39,627 bases of DNA from an uncultured Pelagibacteraceae bacterium (GCA_902524115.1 CABZCA010000003.1:1-39627); one strand, 5' to 3'; positions 9,609 through 18,459 are shown, counted from the stretch's first letter. A program made the numbers and translations. Notes: generated by a model not told the origin, from the letters alone.

Positions 9609-10021
9609 ATATCAGCGTAAACTTTTTCCTCTTTTTCGTGTTTTTCTTGTGCTGCTATACATAAAGTTGCAACTGGTCTTGCGATCAATCTTTTAAGACC
9701 AATAGGTTCTGCTGTATCTTCACAAAATCCATAGGTTCCATCTTGAATTTTTTTTAATGCACTATCTATTTTAGAAATTAATTTAATTTGTCTATTAATA
9801 GCTCTCATTTCAACATTTTTTTCTGTATACGAGCTTGCTTGATCAACAATATCTGCAGATGCACTATTATCATCCATTGAAGCATTAAATATTGCTTCAT
9901 TGTTTGTTCTTTTTAGATCTTTTTTCCATTCTGTTAGTTTTTGCTTAAAAAAAGCAAGATGTTTTGCGCACATATACTTTTCTGTTTCTTTTGGGATGTA
10001 TTTTTTAGAGATTTTTACCAT
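9605..10021 (-). CDS. dksA: DksA-family RNA polymerase-binding regulator lacking two zinc cysteines
   Basis: This 138-residue DksA/TraR protein binds the secondary channel of RNA polymerase and works with ppGpp. The coiled-coil tip motif D-x-x-D-x-A is intact (Asp57, Asp60, Ala62 in SADIVDQAS). The C-terminal globular region GFCEDTAEPIGLKRL...TLCIAAQEKHE keeps Cys100 and Cys121. The other two positions of the four-cysteine finger are Thr103 and Ala124, as in the zinc-independent DksA2 type of Pseudomonas and in Rhodobacter-like DksA. I chose ATG 10019-10021 because a TTGACA-N16-TATATT promoter predicts a transcript start near 10037, downstream of the ATGs at 10054-10057. The stop shares four bases with the GST stop. 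Confidence 0.88.
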   Translation of the reverse strand: MVKISKKYIPKETEKYMCAKHLAFFKQKLTEWKKDLKRTNNEAIFNASMDDNSASADIVDQASSYTEKNVEMRAINRQIKLISKIDSALKKIQDGTYGFCEDTAEPIGLKRLIARPVATLCIAAQEKHEKEEKVYADI

Positions 10022-10043
10022 GCTCAAATTTATGAATTTCGAG

Positions 10044-10071
10044 AATATATTCATCATTTAATCAGTGTCAA
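10044..10071 (-). promoter_or_regulatory. Promoter of dksA
   Basis: On the minus strand TTGACA (10071-10066), a 16-nt spacer and TATATT (10049-10044) form a near-consensus sigma70 promoter. The implied transcript start near 10037 leaves a leader of about 16 nt before the ATG at 10021. Confidence 0.55.
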
Positions 10072-10100
10072 GAATGCATTAATTGTATAAATTAATAAAA

Positions 10101-11393
10101 ATGGCCATTTATAAAAATATTAATAGTTTATTTTATATTTTTATTACAACACACTTATTAATCTGGACATTGGTTCCAAGTTTAACAAATCATAATTTAC
10201 CACTTGATACTATCGAGGCATTAGCATGGGGCAGTAATCTAGACTGGGGATTTAATAAGCATCCTCCAATGAGTGCATTGCTGCCAGAAATTTTTTACCA
10301 AATTTTTGGACCTCAAGACTGGGCTTATTATTTGTTAAGTCAAATTTGTATAGTAGTTTCATTTCTTGTAGTTTTTAAGTTAGCTGAAGATTTTTTTGAT
10401 AACAAAATTTATTGTTTACTATCTGTTTTGTTATTGGAAGGAATATACTTTTATAACTTCACTACACCTGAATTTAATGTAAATGTTTGTTTAATTCCTT
10501 TTTGGTCTCTTTCGATTTTTTATCTATGGAGGGGAATTAAGAATAATAAAATATTAGATTGGTTATTACTTGGTCTATTTGCTGGATTTGGGTTTCTATC
10601 TAAATATTTATATATCTATTTAGGTTTAGCAATAGATGTACTTTTAATTTACATGATTTATTCAAAAAGACTAAATTTAAAGTGCCTAGTTTCTTTCGTT
10701 CCTTTTATTATGATTTTATTACCACACATTATTTGGTTAACTGAGAATGATTATGTAACCATTACTTATGGACTTCTCAGAACTGGATCAGAAGAAGCAA
10801 GTATTTTAAACCACTTAAAACATCCTACGATATTTTTAGGTAAGCAAATTGGTATATTATTGCCTTTTTTACTAATGATTTTTATTTTAGTTAAAAAATT
10901 TAAAATAAATATTAATTTAAACGACGAAAAGCTTTTTTTTTTATTATCAATTAATTTAATTCCAATTTTTTTTATTTTTCTTACATCATTTACTATGGGT
11001 GTAAAAATTAGAACTATGTGGATGACGCCATTTTATATAAGCTTTGGCTTGTTATTTGTTTATATTTTTAAATCAGAAATTAATTTTGAAAAAATGAAAG
11101 CCTTTGCCTCAATATTTTTGATTTTATTTCTTATATCACCAATTTTATACTCCCATGTTTCAATTACAAAGACGGACAAAAGAACTGATTTTAATGGTAA
11201 AAATTTAGCTCAGCAGGCCAAACTTTATTATGAAACTGAAGGTAAGGATCATGGAAAAATGGAATATATAAAGGGTAATGAATGGATTGCAGGGAATATA
11301 TCTTATCATCTTCCAGAAAGACCAAAATGGATTTATAGTTCAACTCAAGTCCAATTGTGCAACAAAGATATGAAATGCTTAACATTTAAATGA
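10101..11393 (+). CDS. ArnT-like membrane glycosyltransferase (GT39/GT83, PMT_2 type)
   Basis: This polytopic inner-membrane protein of 430 residues has about ten hydrophobic helices. Its first periplasmic loop, LPLDTIEALAWG...GFNKHPPMSALLP, carries an acidic pair (Asp36, Glu39) and the HPP motif typical of bacterial ArnT-like/PMT_2 transferases. Family members move a sugar from undecaprenyl phosphate onto a lipid or protein on the periplasmic side. The short soluble C-terminal part (about 370-430, ending with paired cysteines near CNKDMKC) resembles the periplasmic tail of this group. I prefer ATG 10101 over the in-frame TTG at 10083. The next reading frame starts inside its stop (ATGA) and a DPM-like synthase follows, which would supply the lipid-linked sugar. 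The acceptor is unknown. Confidence 0.82.
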   Translation: MAIYKNINSLFYIFITTHLLIWTLVPSLTNHNLPLDTIEALAWGSNLDWGFNKHPPMSALLPEIFYQIFGPQDWAYYLLSQICIVVSFLVVFKLAEDFFDNKIYCLLSVLLLEGIYFYNFTTPEFNVNVCLIPFWSLSIFYLWRGIKNNKILDWLLLGLFAGFGFLSKYLYIYLGLAIDVLLIYMIYSKRLNLKCLVSFVPFIMILLPHIIWLTENDYVTITYGLLRTGSEEASILNHLKHPTIFLGKQIGILLPFLLMIFILVKKFKININLNDEKLFFLLSINLIPIFFIFLTSFTMGVKIRTMWMTPFYISFGLLFVYIFKSEINFEKMKAFASIFLILFLISPILYSHVSITKTDKRTDFNGKNLAQQAKLYYETEGKDHGKMEYIKGNEWIAGNISYHLPERPKWIYSSTQVQLCNKDMKCLTFK

Positions 11394-11515
11394 AATTTCA
11401 ATTAAACCAAAAAAACAAGAGAATTTTATTCATTATTGGAATTGTTATTTTAATTGAGCTCTCAGGATATGGTTTTTTTGCTTCTCTATTTAGACTGATA
11501 GGCTCAGTAAGTTAA
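11390..11515 (+). CDS. 41-residue single-span membrane micropeptide
   Basis: The frame from ATG 11390 to TAA 11513-11515 encodes 41 residues. The start overlaps the ArnT-like stop as ATGA, and the stop overlaps the next gene start as TAATG, so the frame is exactly sandwiched between two glycosyltransferases. The N-terminus is basic (MKFQLNQKNKR), then one hydrophobic stretch (ILFIIGIVILIEL), then a short aromatic tail GYGFFASLFRLIG. That predicts one inner-membrane span with a cytoplasmic N-terminus. Precise overlap at both ends argues for a real gene. No family is recognised. It may be a subunit or stabiliser of the flanking transferases, by analogy with small partners such as DPM3-like peptides; that is inference. 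Confidence 0.7.
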   Translation: MKFQLNQKNKRILFIIGIVILIELSGYGFFASLFRLIGSVS

Positions 11516-12384
11516 TGAAAATAATAATTCTAATTCCAGTCTTTAATGACTTTAAATCTGCCTCTAAATTAATTGAAGAAATTGATATTAATATTTCTGA
11601 GCTTAACGCTTCATTTTCAGTAATTATAGTTAATGATGCTTCCACTGAAGAAAAAATTTTTGAAACTAAAAATTTAAATAATATTAAATCATTAAAATTA
11701 ATAAATATGAGAAATAATAGAGGCCATGCAAGATGTATTGCAACAGGACTAAAACATATCTCAGAAAATGAGGAATTTGATTTTGTTATTCCTATGGATG
11801 GAGACGGAGAAGATAGGCCAGAGGAAATAAAAAACTTTTTAGAAAATACTAAAAATAATCCAAATAGAACAATTGTTGGAGAGAGGGTTAAAAGATCAGA
11901 AAGTCTCACTTTTAAAATTTGTTATTTCTTACACAAAATAATTACTTATACATTTACAGGGAAATTTATAAAATTTGGAAACTATACTTGCCTTACAAAG
12001 GAAACAGTTAGAAAACTAATAGAAGAGAAAGCAACTTGGAGTAGTTTTTCTGGTTCTTTAGCAAAAACTGAAAATAATTTGATTAAATCTCCATCAATAA
12101 GAGGCTCAAGATATTTTGGTCCCTCGAAGATGAGTTTCTTCAACTTAATAAAGCACTCTTTATCTATTATTGCAGTCTTTAAAACAGGTGTAATTTTTAG
12201 ATCTATCTCATTTTATGCGATCTATTTAATAATAATTGCTGAATATATAAGTGTAATTACAGCAATACCTTTAGCTTTAATCATTATATTTGGTCTTGTT
12301 ATTTTAAAAATTTCAGGAAGAGAAAATATGACTGAGTTTAATAATTCTTTAACAAACATTTCAGACATTGACACATTAAAATAA
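11515..12384 (+). CDS. GT2 glycosyltransferase, dolichyl-phosphate mannose synthase-like, membrane-anchored
   Basis: The protein has 289 residues. The GT-A domain fills about 1-205: IILIPVFND at the N-terminus, VIIVNDAST with nucleotide-binding Asp41, and the metal motif MDGDGEDRPEEI (Asp95, Asp97). The C-terminal part from about 205 to 270 has two hydrophobic helices, the arrangement of polyprenyl-phosphate sugar synthases of the GtrB/ArnC/DPM group. The likely reaction transfers a sugar from a nucleotide donor to undecaprenyl phosphate, giving the donor for the ArnT-like enzyme two frames upstream. It is translationally coupled to the micropeptide and separated by 18 bp from the DUF1800 gene. 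The sugar cannot be inferred. Confidence 0.84.
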   Translation: MKIIILIPVFNDFKSASKLIEEIDINISELNASFSVIIVNDASTEEKIFETKNLNNIKSLKLINMRNNRGHARCIATGLKHISENEEFDFVIPMDGDGEDRPEEIKNFLENTKNNPNRTIVGERVKRSESLTFKICYFLHKIITYTFTGKFIKFGNYTCLTKETVRKLIEEKATWSSFSGSLAKTENNLIKSPSIRGSRYFGPSKMSFFNLIKHSLSIIAVFKTGVIFRSISFYAIYLIIIAEYISVITAIPLALIIIFGLVILKISGRENMTEFNNSLTNISDIDTLK

Positions 12385-12404
12385 TTTATTTTAAAATAAT
12401 TTAT
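12376..12404. repeat. Short tandem duplication at a gene junction
   Basis: TTAAAATAATTTAT occurs at 12376-12389 and again at 12391-12404, a 15-bp period. The first copy contains the stop of the glycosyltransferase; the second runs to the start of the DUF1800 gene and supplies an in-frame TAA just before its ATG. It looks like a recent slippage duplication. Confidence 0.6.
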
Positions 12405-13830
12405 GAAAAATTTTTATCGTAAGGTTGCATTTGGACTTGGACCTGATGAAAAGGCGCCATCTGATCCATTAGAATGGGCAAAAAACCAATTGAATAATGT
12501 TCCTGAATTTTATTGGAAAGGAAAAATCTTACCAGAGAAAGAACTTAGAGGTTACTATAGAGAGTGGGTTTATGGAGATAGAAAAGTTTTAAGAAAAAAA
12601 TTTAAAAACGATAAAGATGGCTACAAAAGAGAAAAAAATAAGTTAAGGCATGCAACTGGACAAAAATTTTGGTGGAACCTTGAACTTTGTATAAGATATT
12701 CAGAGGCTTTAAAAAGTCAAAATCCAGTTTTAGCTAAACTTTGGTACTTTTGGGGAAATCATTTCGCAATTAGTGAAAAAGATTTTTTAGCACAATACAC
12801 AACAGGAGCATATCAGCGAGAGATTATAAGAGCTAATATGAATCAAAACTTTGAAAAAATGGCTCAAGAAGCAACCAAAGGTTGGTCCATGATTCACCAT
12901 TTGGACAACGAACAAAATATTGGTCCAAAAAGTCAAAGTGCAAAATGGGCCAGAGAAAAAGGAAAAAAAAGAGGTGTAAATGAAAATCATGCAAGGGAAC
13001 TTTTAGAGCTACACACTGTTTCACCAAATTGTGGTTACTCTCAAGAGGATGTAATTCAAATGGCATATATTATGTCAGGTTGGAGACCCGAATGGGGAAA
13101 AAAAAGATTAGAAACTGGAGATGTCCATTTTGATCCTAATGCCCATCAACCTGGCTCAAAAATAGTTTTAGGTAAAAAATATAAAAGTGGAAGAAAAGGT
13201 TTATCAAATGCAATTACAGATTTAGTTAATCATCCATCATGTAGAGAATTTATAGCGATGAAACTTTGTAGATATTTAATTACTGATAATCCTACAAAAG
13301 AAATGATGGAACCAATTACAAAAGCTTGGGAAAAATCAGATGGTTTTTTACCAGAGGTTCATAAGGCAGCAATTGAAGTTGCTTTCAATTATTCTGATAA
13401 ATACAATAAATTTCAAAATCCTGAAAACTGGTTGTTACAAATGAGCAAAATGGCTGATGTTGATTTAATCCCATCTCCTGCATTTATGGATCTTTATAAA
13501 ATTGGAAACAAACCTATAAGAGATCACAGAGCATTAGAATATTTAATGGATGAGCTTGGCCAACACCCTTATTTAGCGAAACAACCAAATGGATGGTCAG
13601 ATATTTCAGAGGATTGGATGTCACCAGAATTATTAATAAGACGACTAGTTTATGCAAGAGAGTCTTATTATAAAAAATCTGGCAATTCACAAACCAAGGA
13701 ATTTTATGAGGAAATGATTGAAAAAAATTATGATAATCCAGGTGAAATTTTAAAAATTATAGGCCAACATAAAGAGCTTGTTCATAAACACGTAATATTG
13801 TTTAATTTACCGGAGACATTAAGATCATGA
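12403..13830 (+). CDS. DUF1800 family protein without a signal peptide
   Basis: The 475-residue protein is recognised as DUF1800 from KFWWNLELCIRYSEAL, LWYFWGNHFAIS and especially NENHARELLELHTV...GYSQEDVIQMAYIMSGWRP, with LGKKYKSG and HPSCREFIAMKLCRYL further on. The biochemical function of the family is unknown. It is very commonly adjacent to DUF1501, as here, where the two genes overlap by ATGA. The N-terminus MKNFYRKVAFGLGPDEKAP is already the conserved family start, and an in-frame TAA at 12397-12399 excludes an extension, so the protein has no signal peptide. It may stay cytoplasmic or be carried out with its Tat-exported partner. GCGCCATCTGATC-type runs aside, composition matches the neighbours. 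Confidence 0.87.
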   Translation: MKNFYRKVAFGLGPDEKAPSDPLEWAKNQLNNVPEFYWKGKILPEKELRGYYREWVYGDRKVLRKKFKNDKDGYKREKNKLRHATGQKFWWNLELCIRYSEALKSQNPVLAKLWYFWGNHFAISEKDFLAQYTTGAYQREIIRANMNQNFEKMAQEATKGWSMIHHLDNEQNIGPKSQSAKWAREKGKKRGVNENHARELLELHTVSPNCGYSQEDVIQMAYIMSGWRPEWGKKRLETGDVHFDPNAHQPGSKIVLGKKYKSGRKGLSNAITDLVNHPSCREFIAMKLCRYLITDNPTKEMMEPITKAWEKSDGFLPEVHKAAIEVAFNYSDKYNKFQNPENWLLQMSKMADVDLIPSPAFMDLYKIGNKPIRDHRALEYLMDELGQHPYLAKQPNGWSDISEDWMSPELLIRRLVYARESYYKKSGNSQTKEFYEEMIEKNYDNPGEILKIIGQHKELVHKHVILFNLPETLRS

Positions 13831-14984
13831 AGATATCAAGAAGAAATTTTTTAAAGGGTTCAGCTACTACATTATTTTTAGCTGGTTTTAATTTTCCTGT
13901 TTTAGCAAGTAATGATAAGAAAAAAAATCTGGTAATTATAATGTTAAGAGGTGGAATGGATGGTTTATGTGCTGTTCCAATAATTGGAGATAAGAATTTT
14001 GAAAAAAGAAGAAAAGATTTAATTTTAGACAAAACAATAAAGTTAAATTCTGATTTTGCCCTTCATCCTAAACTAAAAAACTTTCATAATTTGTGGCAAA
14101 ATAATCTAGCAGCGATCGTGCATGCAACGAATATTCCGTATACAAAAAGATCTCATTTTGATGGTCAAAATCTTATGGAAACAGGTGGTCATATTCCTTA
14201 TGCAATTAAAACTGGCTGGCTAGGAAGAGGAATGAAATTAGCTGAGCTAAAAGGAGATGGTCTTGCATTGGCATTACCAATGCCTTTACTTCTAAGAGGA
14301 ATTCCTAGTAATGATAATTTTTATCCTTCCAAAAAAAGACTTCCAAGAACAGAACTTTTACAACTTCTAAAATCCGTCTATACAGATAAATCTGAGCATG
14401 ATTTAGCTAATATGATGGAAATAATTGCTAACAGATCTATGATGAATAATGGAGGTACCTCTATGTCTAGAAAAAATTCATCTTTAGCATTAAAGGCAGG
14501 TCTAGAACTCAAAAAAATAAATGGTCCAAGAGTTGCTGTTTTTGAAGTTGATGGTTTTGATACACATGCTGCACAAGGTGGGGTGAATGGTTCTCACTCA
14601 GATAGCTTAATTGAAATGGACTCAATTTTTAAAAGTTTAGAAAAAGGTCTAGGATCAGAAATAGAACATACTTTAGTTTTAACTTTAACTGAATTTGGTA
14701 GAACCATAGAACAAAATGGAGGGCGTGGCACAGAACATGGTTATGGCTCAGCAATTTTCATGGCAGGTGGTCTACTGAAACAATCTCAAGTTTATTCTGA
14801 TTGGCCTGGATTAAAGAAAAAAGAATTATTTGAAGGAAGAGATTTAAATTCAACAATTGATGCTAGATCTGTATACGCATCAGCTATTTCTACAGTTTTT
14901 GATATAGATTTTAAAAGAATCCAGAAAGAAGTTTTTTGGGGAGATAAGCTTCAAAATTTATCTGATAAATTATTTAAATCCTAA
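13827..14984 (+). CDS. DUF1501 family protein with Tat signal
   Basis: This 385-residue exported protein opens with a twin-arginine signal, MKISRRNFLKGSATTLFLAG, cleaved about residue 28. The DUF1501 landmarks follow: IMLRGGMDGLCAVPI, HFDGQNLMETGG, GFDTHAAQGG and the hallmark TEFGRTIEQNGGRGTEHGYG. The fold is related to the alkaline phosphatase/sulfatase superfamily and the conserved His/Asp residues may bind metal, but no activity has been established. Tat export implies folding, perhaps with cofactor, before transport. The gene overlaps the DUF1800 stop (ATGA) and its own stop abuts the next gene (TAATG), so the three are coupled. Confidence 0.9.
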   Translation: MKISRRNFLKGSATTLFLAGFNFPVLASNDKKKNLVIIMLRGGMDGLCAVPIIGDKNFEKRRKDLILDKTIKLNSDFALHPKLKNFHNLWQNNLAAIVHATNIPYTKRSHFDGQNLMETGGHIPYAIKTGWLGRGMKLAELKGDGLALALPMPLLLRGIPSNDNFYPSKKRLPRTELLQLLKSVYTDKSEHDLANMMEIIANRSMMNNGGTSMSRKNSSLALKAGLELKKINGPRVAVFEVDGFDTHAAQGGVNGSHSDSLIEMDSIFKSLEKGLGSEIEHTLVLTLTEFGRTIEQNGGRGTEHGYGSAIFMAGGLLKQSQVYSDWPGLKKKELFEGRDLNSTIDARSVYASAISTVFDIDFKRIQKEVFWGDKLQNLSDKLFKS

Positions 14985-15994
14985 TGAAAAAACTATTAAC
15001 AATTTTATTATCACTCTTATTTTTAACTAATTTTGCAAATTCTCAATCCAGATTTGGTGAATTAACTGAAATGAGAGATAAGAAAATGCGTGGTAAAGAC
15101 GGACAATGGGTCAGACCTCATCCAGGACCTTTTGTTTGGAATCATATAGAAAGCGAAAAAGGTAAATTTTTTTGGGAAGATGTAGATAAATACGTTGTAT
15201 ATGCACAGGAACACAATCAAATAATTTTAGCAACCATATGGCCTCATACAAATTGGGATCAAAAATCTTGTAAAAGAAAAAAGGCTAGAAGTCCATTTGG
15301 AAAACATTTTACAAAATATTTGAATAAACCTTGTTCAATGGAGGATTATAAGACTTTTCTTATAAAATTGGTGGATCGATATGATGGAGATGGTTCAAAT
15401 GATATGCCTGGATTAACAAAACCAATTATATATTGGGACGTAATGAATGAACCAGAGTTTGATATGTTTTTTAAAGGAAGCGAGGAGGATTTTATTGAAA
15501 TTTTTAATTTTTCATCGAAAGTAATTAAAAAACAGCAACCCGATGCAGTAATTGTTATGGCTGGAGCTGCAGGAATGTTTCCAGAAAATAAAAAATACTG
15601 GAAATCAGCTTTGCCAAAAATTAAGGATCACTTTGATATTGCAAACATTCACCATATAAGCGGTCCAGATGGGCAGTGTGATAAAGAGCTTTGGGTAGAT
15701 GAATTTGCCGATTTATTAAAAAGTGTTGATGTTGATAAGCCAATATGGCTTACGGAAGCAATGACTTGTGGTCCTCCAATAAAAGCATATGTAAATGCTT
15801 TTTTAAATGGAGCTGAATTAATTATTGATGTCGGTGTAAATGCTCCAGGTAAAAAAATGAGCAAGAAAAATAGAAAAAAATTAAATGAATTCATAACTGA
15901 ATTTGATGGTTTTACATCAATAAAATCTATTTCAAAAGAAGAGGTGGAGTTTACTTATAAAGATGGTTCAACAAAAAAATTAAAATTAAACTAA
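14984..15994 (+). CDS. Secreted clan GH-A glycoside hydrolase-like protein
   Basis: The protein has 336 residues with a Sec signal peptide (about 1-20, ending FANS). The rest looks like a TIM-barrel of clan GH-A. PGPFVWNHIESEKGKFFWEDVDKYV is the usual first-strand region of GH39/GH42/GH5-like enzymes. YWDVMNEPEF supplies the Asn-Glu acid/base (Asn155, Glu156) and PIWLTEAM the candidate nucleophile Glu258. Both catalytic glutamates are thus in place. Cysteines at about 96 and 117, and 232 and 262, could form disulfides. It should cleave or remodel a glycan in the periplasm or outside. The family number and substrate are not identifiable. It sits between DUF1501 and the lyase-like gene, all co-directional. 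Confidence 0.75.
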   Translation: MKKLLTILLSLLFLTNFANSQSRFGELTEMRDKKMRGKDGQWVRPHPGPFVWNHIESEKGKFFWEDVDKYVVYAQEHNQIILATIWPHTNWDQKSCKRKKARSPFGKHFTKYLNKPCSMEDYKTFLIKLVDRYDGDGSNDMPGLTKPIIYWDVMNEPEFDMFFKGSEEDFIEIFNFSSKVIKKQQPDAVIVMAGAAGMFPENKKYWKSALPKIKDHFDIANIHHISGPDGQCDKELWVDEFADLLKSVDVDKPIWLTEAMTCGPPIKAYVNAFLNGAELIIDVGVNAPGKKMSKKNRKKLNEFITEFDGFTSIKSISKEEVEFTYKDGSTKKLKLN

Positions 15995-16003
15995 AATATA
16001 CAA

Positions 16004-17185
16004 ATGAAAAAAAACCTAATAATTATATTTTCTTTAATATTTTTCATAAACATAAACGTCTTTGCAGAAAACGTAGATGCTTTGAAAAAATTTAAAAAAG
16101 ATATTCTTGGTGAAGAAGCAAAGAAAAAAATGGGTCTTGCATATGACTCTTTGACAAAACATAAGCAAATACTTAATTACAATATAGATGAGGAAGCTGT
16201 AGAGATTACTCTTGATTATAGCATGAAAGGTCATTCTGAGGACTGGCATCTCTCAGATGATCAGGCTCAAAGGTGGGAATTTGTAACTAAAAAGAAAAAT
16301 TACCACAAACTTGGTAAAGAAATTTATATAAAATATACTTTTAAATTAAATGCTGGTCAAAATCATAATGCTAATATTTGGCAAGTGGTTGGAACAAAAA
16401 AAGGTGGTGAAATAATTTACCCCTCAATGCAAATTATGTACACTACCGATGAGGACGATCTTCCCAATAGAATGCAATTTTATTATAAACAAATAGAAGA
16501 AGTTTATTGGACAGATATTGACCCTGTAGCAAACAGATTTAAACAAAAGTTGTATAAATTCGATTTAGGGAGTTTAACTGCATTTAAAAAAGAATACAGC
16601 ACTGCACTTTTTAAAATAAAACCATCTAAAAAAGATGATGGAGAATTTATAATGTGGTTAAACGATGAAAAAGTAATCGAATTTTATGGGCCGAACATGA
16701 TTTTAGACAAAACTGGGGGTATAGCTTTTAAAATTGGTTTATATAGATATTGGAGTACAGCTTATGATCCAAATTCAATTGAACCATCAACTCTATCAAT
16801 TAAAGAGTATGTAATAAGTAAAAATTGTGAAAAAATTATGGATAAAGAAAAATGTGATTACAAATCTAAAGATAAAATAGCAAGATCGAAATATAAATAT
16901 AAAATCCGTGATTCAGAATATATGCCTGATGGTGCAAAAAAAATAAAAAGAATTACTTCTAAAGTTATTCCTGAAGAAATAAAATTTGAGGAAATGAAAG
17001 GTAATTTTTTAGCGATTATTAAAAATAAAAATGACGACAAATATCTCTTAAAGTATATAGGATATAGCAAAGTTGGAGCAGCTAAAGAGGGTTTAATTAA
17101 GTGTATGGAGAAATTTGCTGATTTTTCAGACCAAGAGAATAACGCATGCTATGTGCACTATGAAAGCAAAGTTGGTAAATTTTAA
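16004..17185 (+). CDS. Secreted polysaccharide lyase-like / concanavalin-type beta-sandwich protein
   Basis: The protein has 393 residues with a Sec signal peptide (about 1-21, ending VFA). Residues about 40-275 have the pattern of the heparin-lyase-I-like fold: [38 protein letters not shown] and [15 protein letters not shown], the last resembling the FKIGIYR strand of that family. That suggests binding or beta-elimination of an acidic polysaccharide. Catalytic residues cannot be assigned by eye. The C-terminal ~115 residues form a second Lys/Cys-rich domain ending in [15 protein letters not shown], which I do not recognise. It lies 9 bp after the GH-like gene and shares four bases with the convergent umuC stop. 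Confidence 0.6.
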   Translation: MKKNLIIIFSLIFFININVFAENVDALKKFKKDILGEEAKKKMGLAYDSLTKHKQILNYNIDEEAVEITLDYSMKGHSEDWHLSDDQAQRWEFVTKKKNYHKLGKEIYIKYTFKLNAGQNHNANIWQVVGTKKGGEIIYPSMQIMYTTDEDDLPNRMQFYYKQIEEVYWTDIDPVANRFKQKLYKFDLGSLTAFKKEYSTALFKIKPSKKDDGEFIMWLNDEKVIEFYGPNMILDKTGGIAFKIGLYRYWSTAYDPNSIEPSTLSIKEYVISKNCEKIMDKEKCDYKSKDKIARSKYKYKIRDSEYMPDGAKKIKRITSKVIPEEIKFEEMKGNFLAIIKNKNDDKYLLKYIGYSKVGAAKEGLIKCMEKFADFSDQENNACYVHYESKVGKF

Positions 17186-18459
17186 GTCCTGATTGTTGGC
17201 AGCAAGTAGAAATCTGCAGTATCTATTTTAGATGAATGCTCTCTTCTCATGTTCCATCTTTTTTGAACACCAGCACTTGCAAGACTTAATGTAGATCTTC
17301 CATACCGATAGTTCGTATTATCAATAGACTTCATTAAACCCTTTATTTTCTTGTCTTTTTCAGAAGAAAATAGGTTCTTACTACCATCTTCATTGGATAA
17401 ACCAGCAAGCATTACACCTGCTTTTTGATAACGGTAACCATTTTTAAAGATAGAGTCTAAAGCAACTAAAGCAGTTTTAACTATTTCAATACTATTATTT
17501 GTTGAAATTGCAAAATCTATTGTTTTTGAGTTCGAATAATATCCAAATCTACTTTGAAAAGGACTTGTCCTAACAAAAACTGTAATTGACTTTGCAATTA
17601 AAGACTCAGATCTTATTTTTTCAGACGCATTCAAACAATAATTTGCAACTGCTTCTTTTAATTCTTGATATTGTTCAATTCTTTGGCCAAAAGAACGAGA
17701 TACAACACAGCTTTTTCTTTTTGTTTGTGTTGTTTCTAAATCGATACAAGGAACTCCTCTTAGTTCCATTGCAGTTCTTGAGCCTAAGACATTGGAGTTT
17801 TTCTTTATCCATGTATTAGATTTATTTTTAAGTTGTTTTGCGTTATAAATTCCATTTTTATGATAGAACTTTGTTAATTGTCTTCCCACACCCCACACAT
17901 CATTAATTTCAACTTTTTCTAATATGGGATCAATATTTTCAATTCCTATTAAACTTGTTACCCCTGACTTTTTTTTCTTTGCAATATGGTTTGCAACTTT
18001 ACTTAAGGTTTTTGTTTTAGCAATTCCAATACTGGTTGGAATACCTGTCCACTTTAAAACTGTTTCTCTAATTTCTTTTCCAATTTTTTCAACTTCATTA
18101 TCTGGAAAATTTGATAAATCTAAAAATGCTTCATCAATAGAATAAACCTCAATAGCAGAGTTGAATCTTTTTAGTGTTCGCATTACTCTTCTAGATAAAT
18201 CTCCATATAAAGAATAATTAGATGAAAAAACTTCAACTTTATTTTTAACAATAACATCTTTTGCTTTAAAGTAAGGCTCTCCCATTTTAATGCCTAAAGC
18301 TTTGGCTTCGGTTGATCTTGAAATTATACAACCATCATTGTTAGATAAAACTACAACAGGTTTTTTTCTTATTTTAGGATTAAATAATCTTTCACAAGAA
18401 ACATAAAAAGAGTTACAATCAATAAGTGCTATTTTTTTAGTATACTGAATGGATGACAT
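17182..18459 (-). CDS. umuC: UmuC, catalytic subunit of translesion DNA polymerase V
   Basis: This Y-family polymerase has 425 residues. The palm/finger signature [17 protein letters not shown] contains Asp14, and [10 protein letters not shown] contains the catalytic pair Asp109-Glu110. [15 protein letters not shown] is a conserved UmuC block, and the helix-hairpin-helix and little-finger regions follow. The C-terminal section with [18 protein letters not shown] is typical of UmuC rather than DinB. Together with UmuD' it copies past lesions, with RecA assisting. Its start lies 23 bp inside the 3' end of umuD, as in classic umuDC operons. The stop overlaps that of the convergent lyase-like gene. 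Confidence 0.95.
   Translation of the reverse strand: MSSIQYTKKIALIDCNSFYVSCERLFNPKIRKKPVVVLSNNDGCIISRSTEAKALGIKMGEPYFKAKDVIVKNKVEVFSSNYSLYGDLSRRVMRTLKRFNSAIEVYSIDEAFLDLSNFPDNEVEKIGKEIRETVLKWTGIPTSIGIAKTKTLSKVANHIAKKKKSGVTSLIGIENIDPILEKVEINDVWGVGRQLTKFYHKNGIYNAKQLKNKSNTWIKKNSNVLGSRTAMELRGVPCIDLETTQTKRKSCVVSRSFGQRIEQYQELKEAVANYCLNASEKIRSESLIAKSITVFVRTSPFQSRFGYYSNSKTIDFAISTNNSIEIVKTALVALDSIFKNGYRYQKAGVMLAGLSNEDGSKNLFSSEKDKKIKGLMKSIDNTNYRYGRSTLSLASAGVQKRWNMRREHSSKIDTADFYLLPTIRT

Noticed and set aside
11490..11909. 139-codon minus-strand ORF over the GT2 gene
   Set aside because: It is antisense to the conserved GT-A motifs, Ser/Ile/Phe-rich, with no homology recognised.
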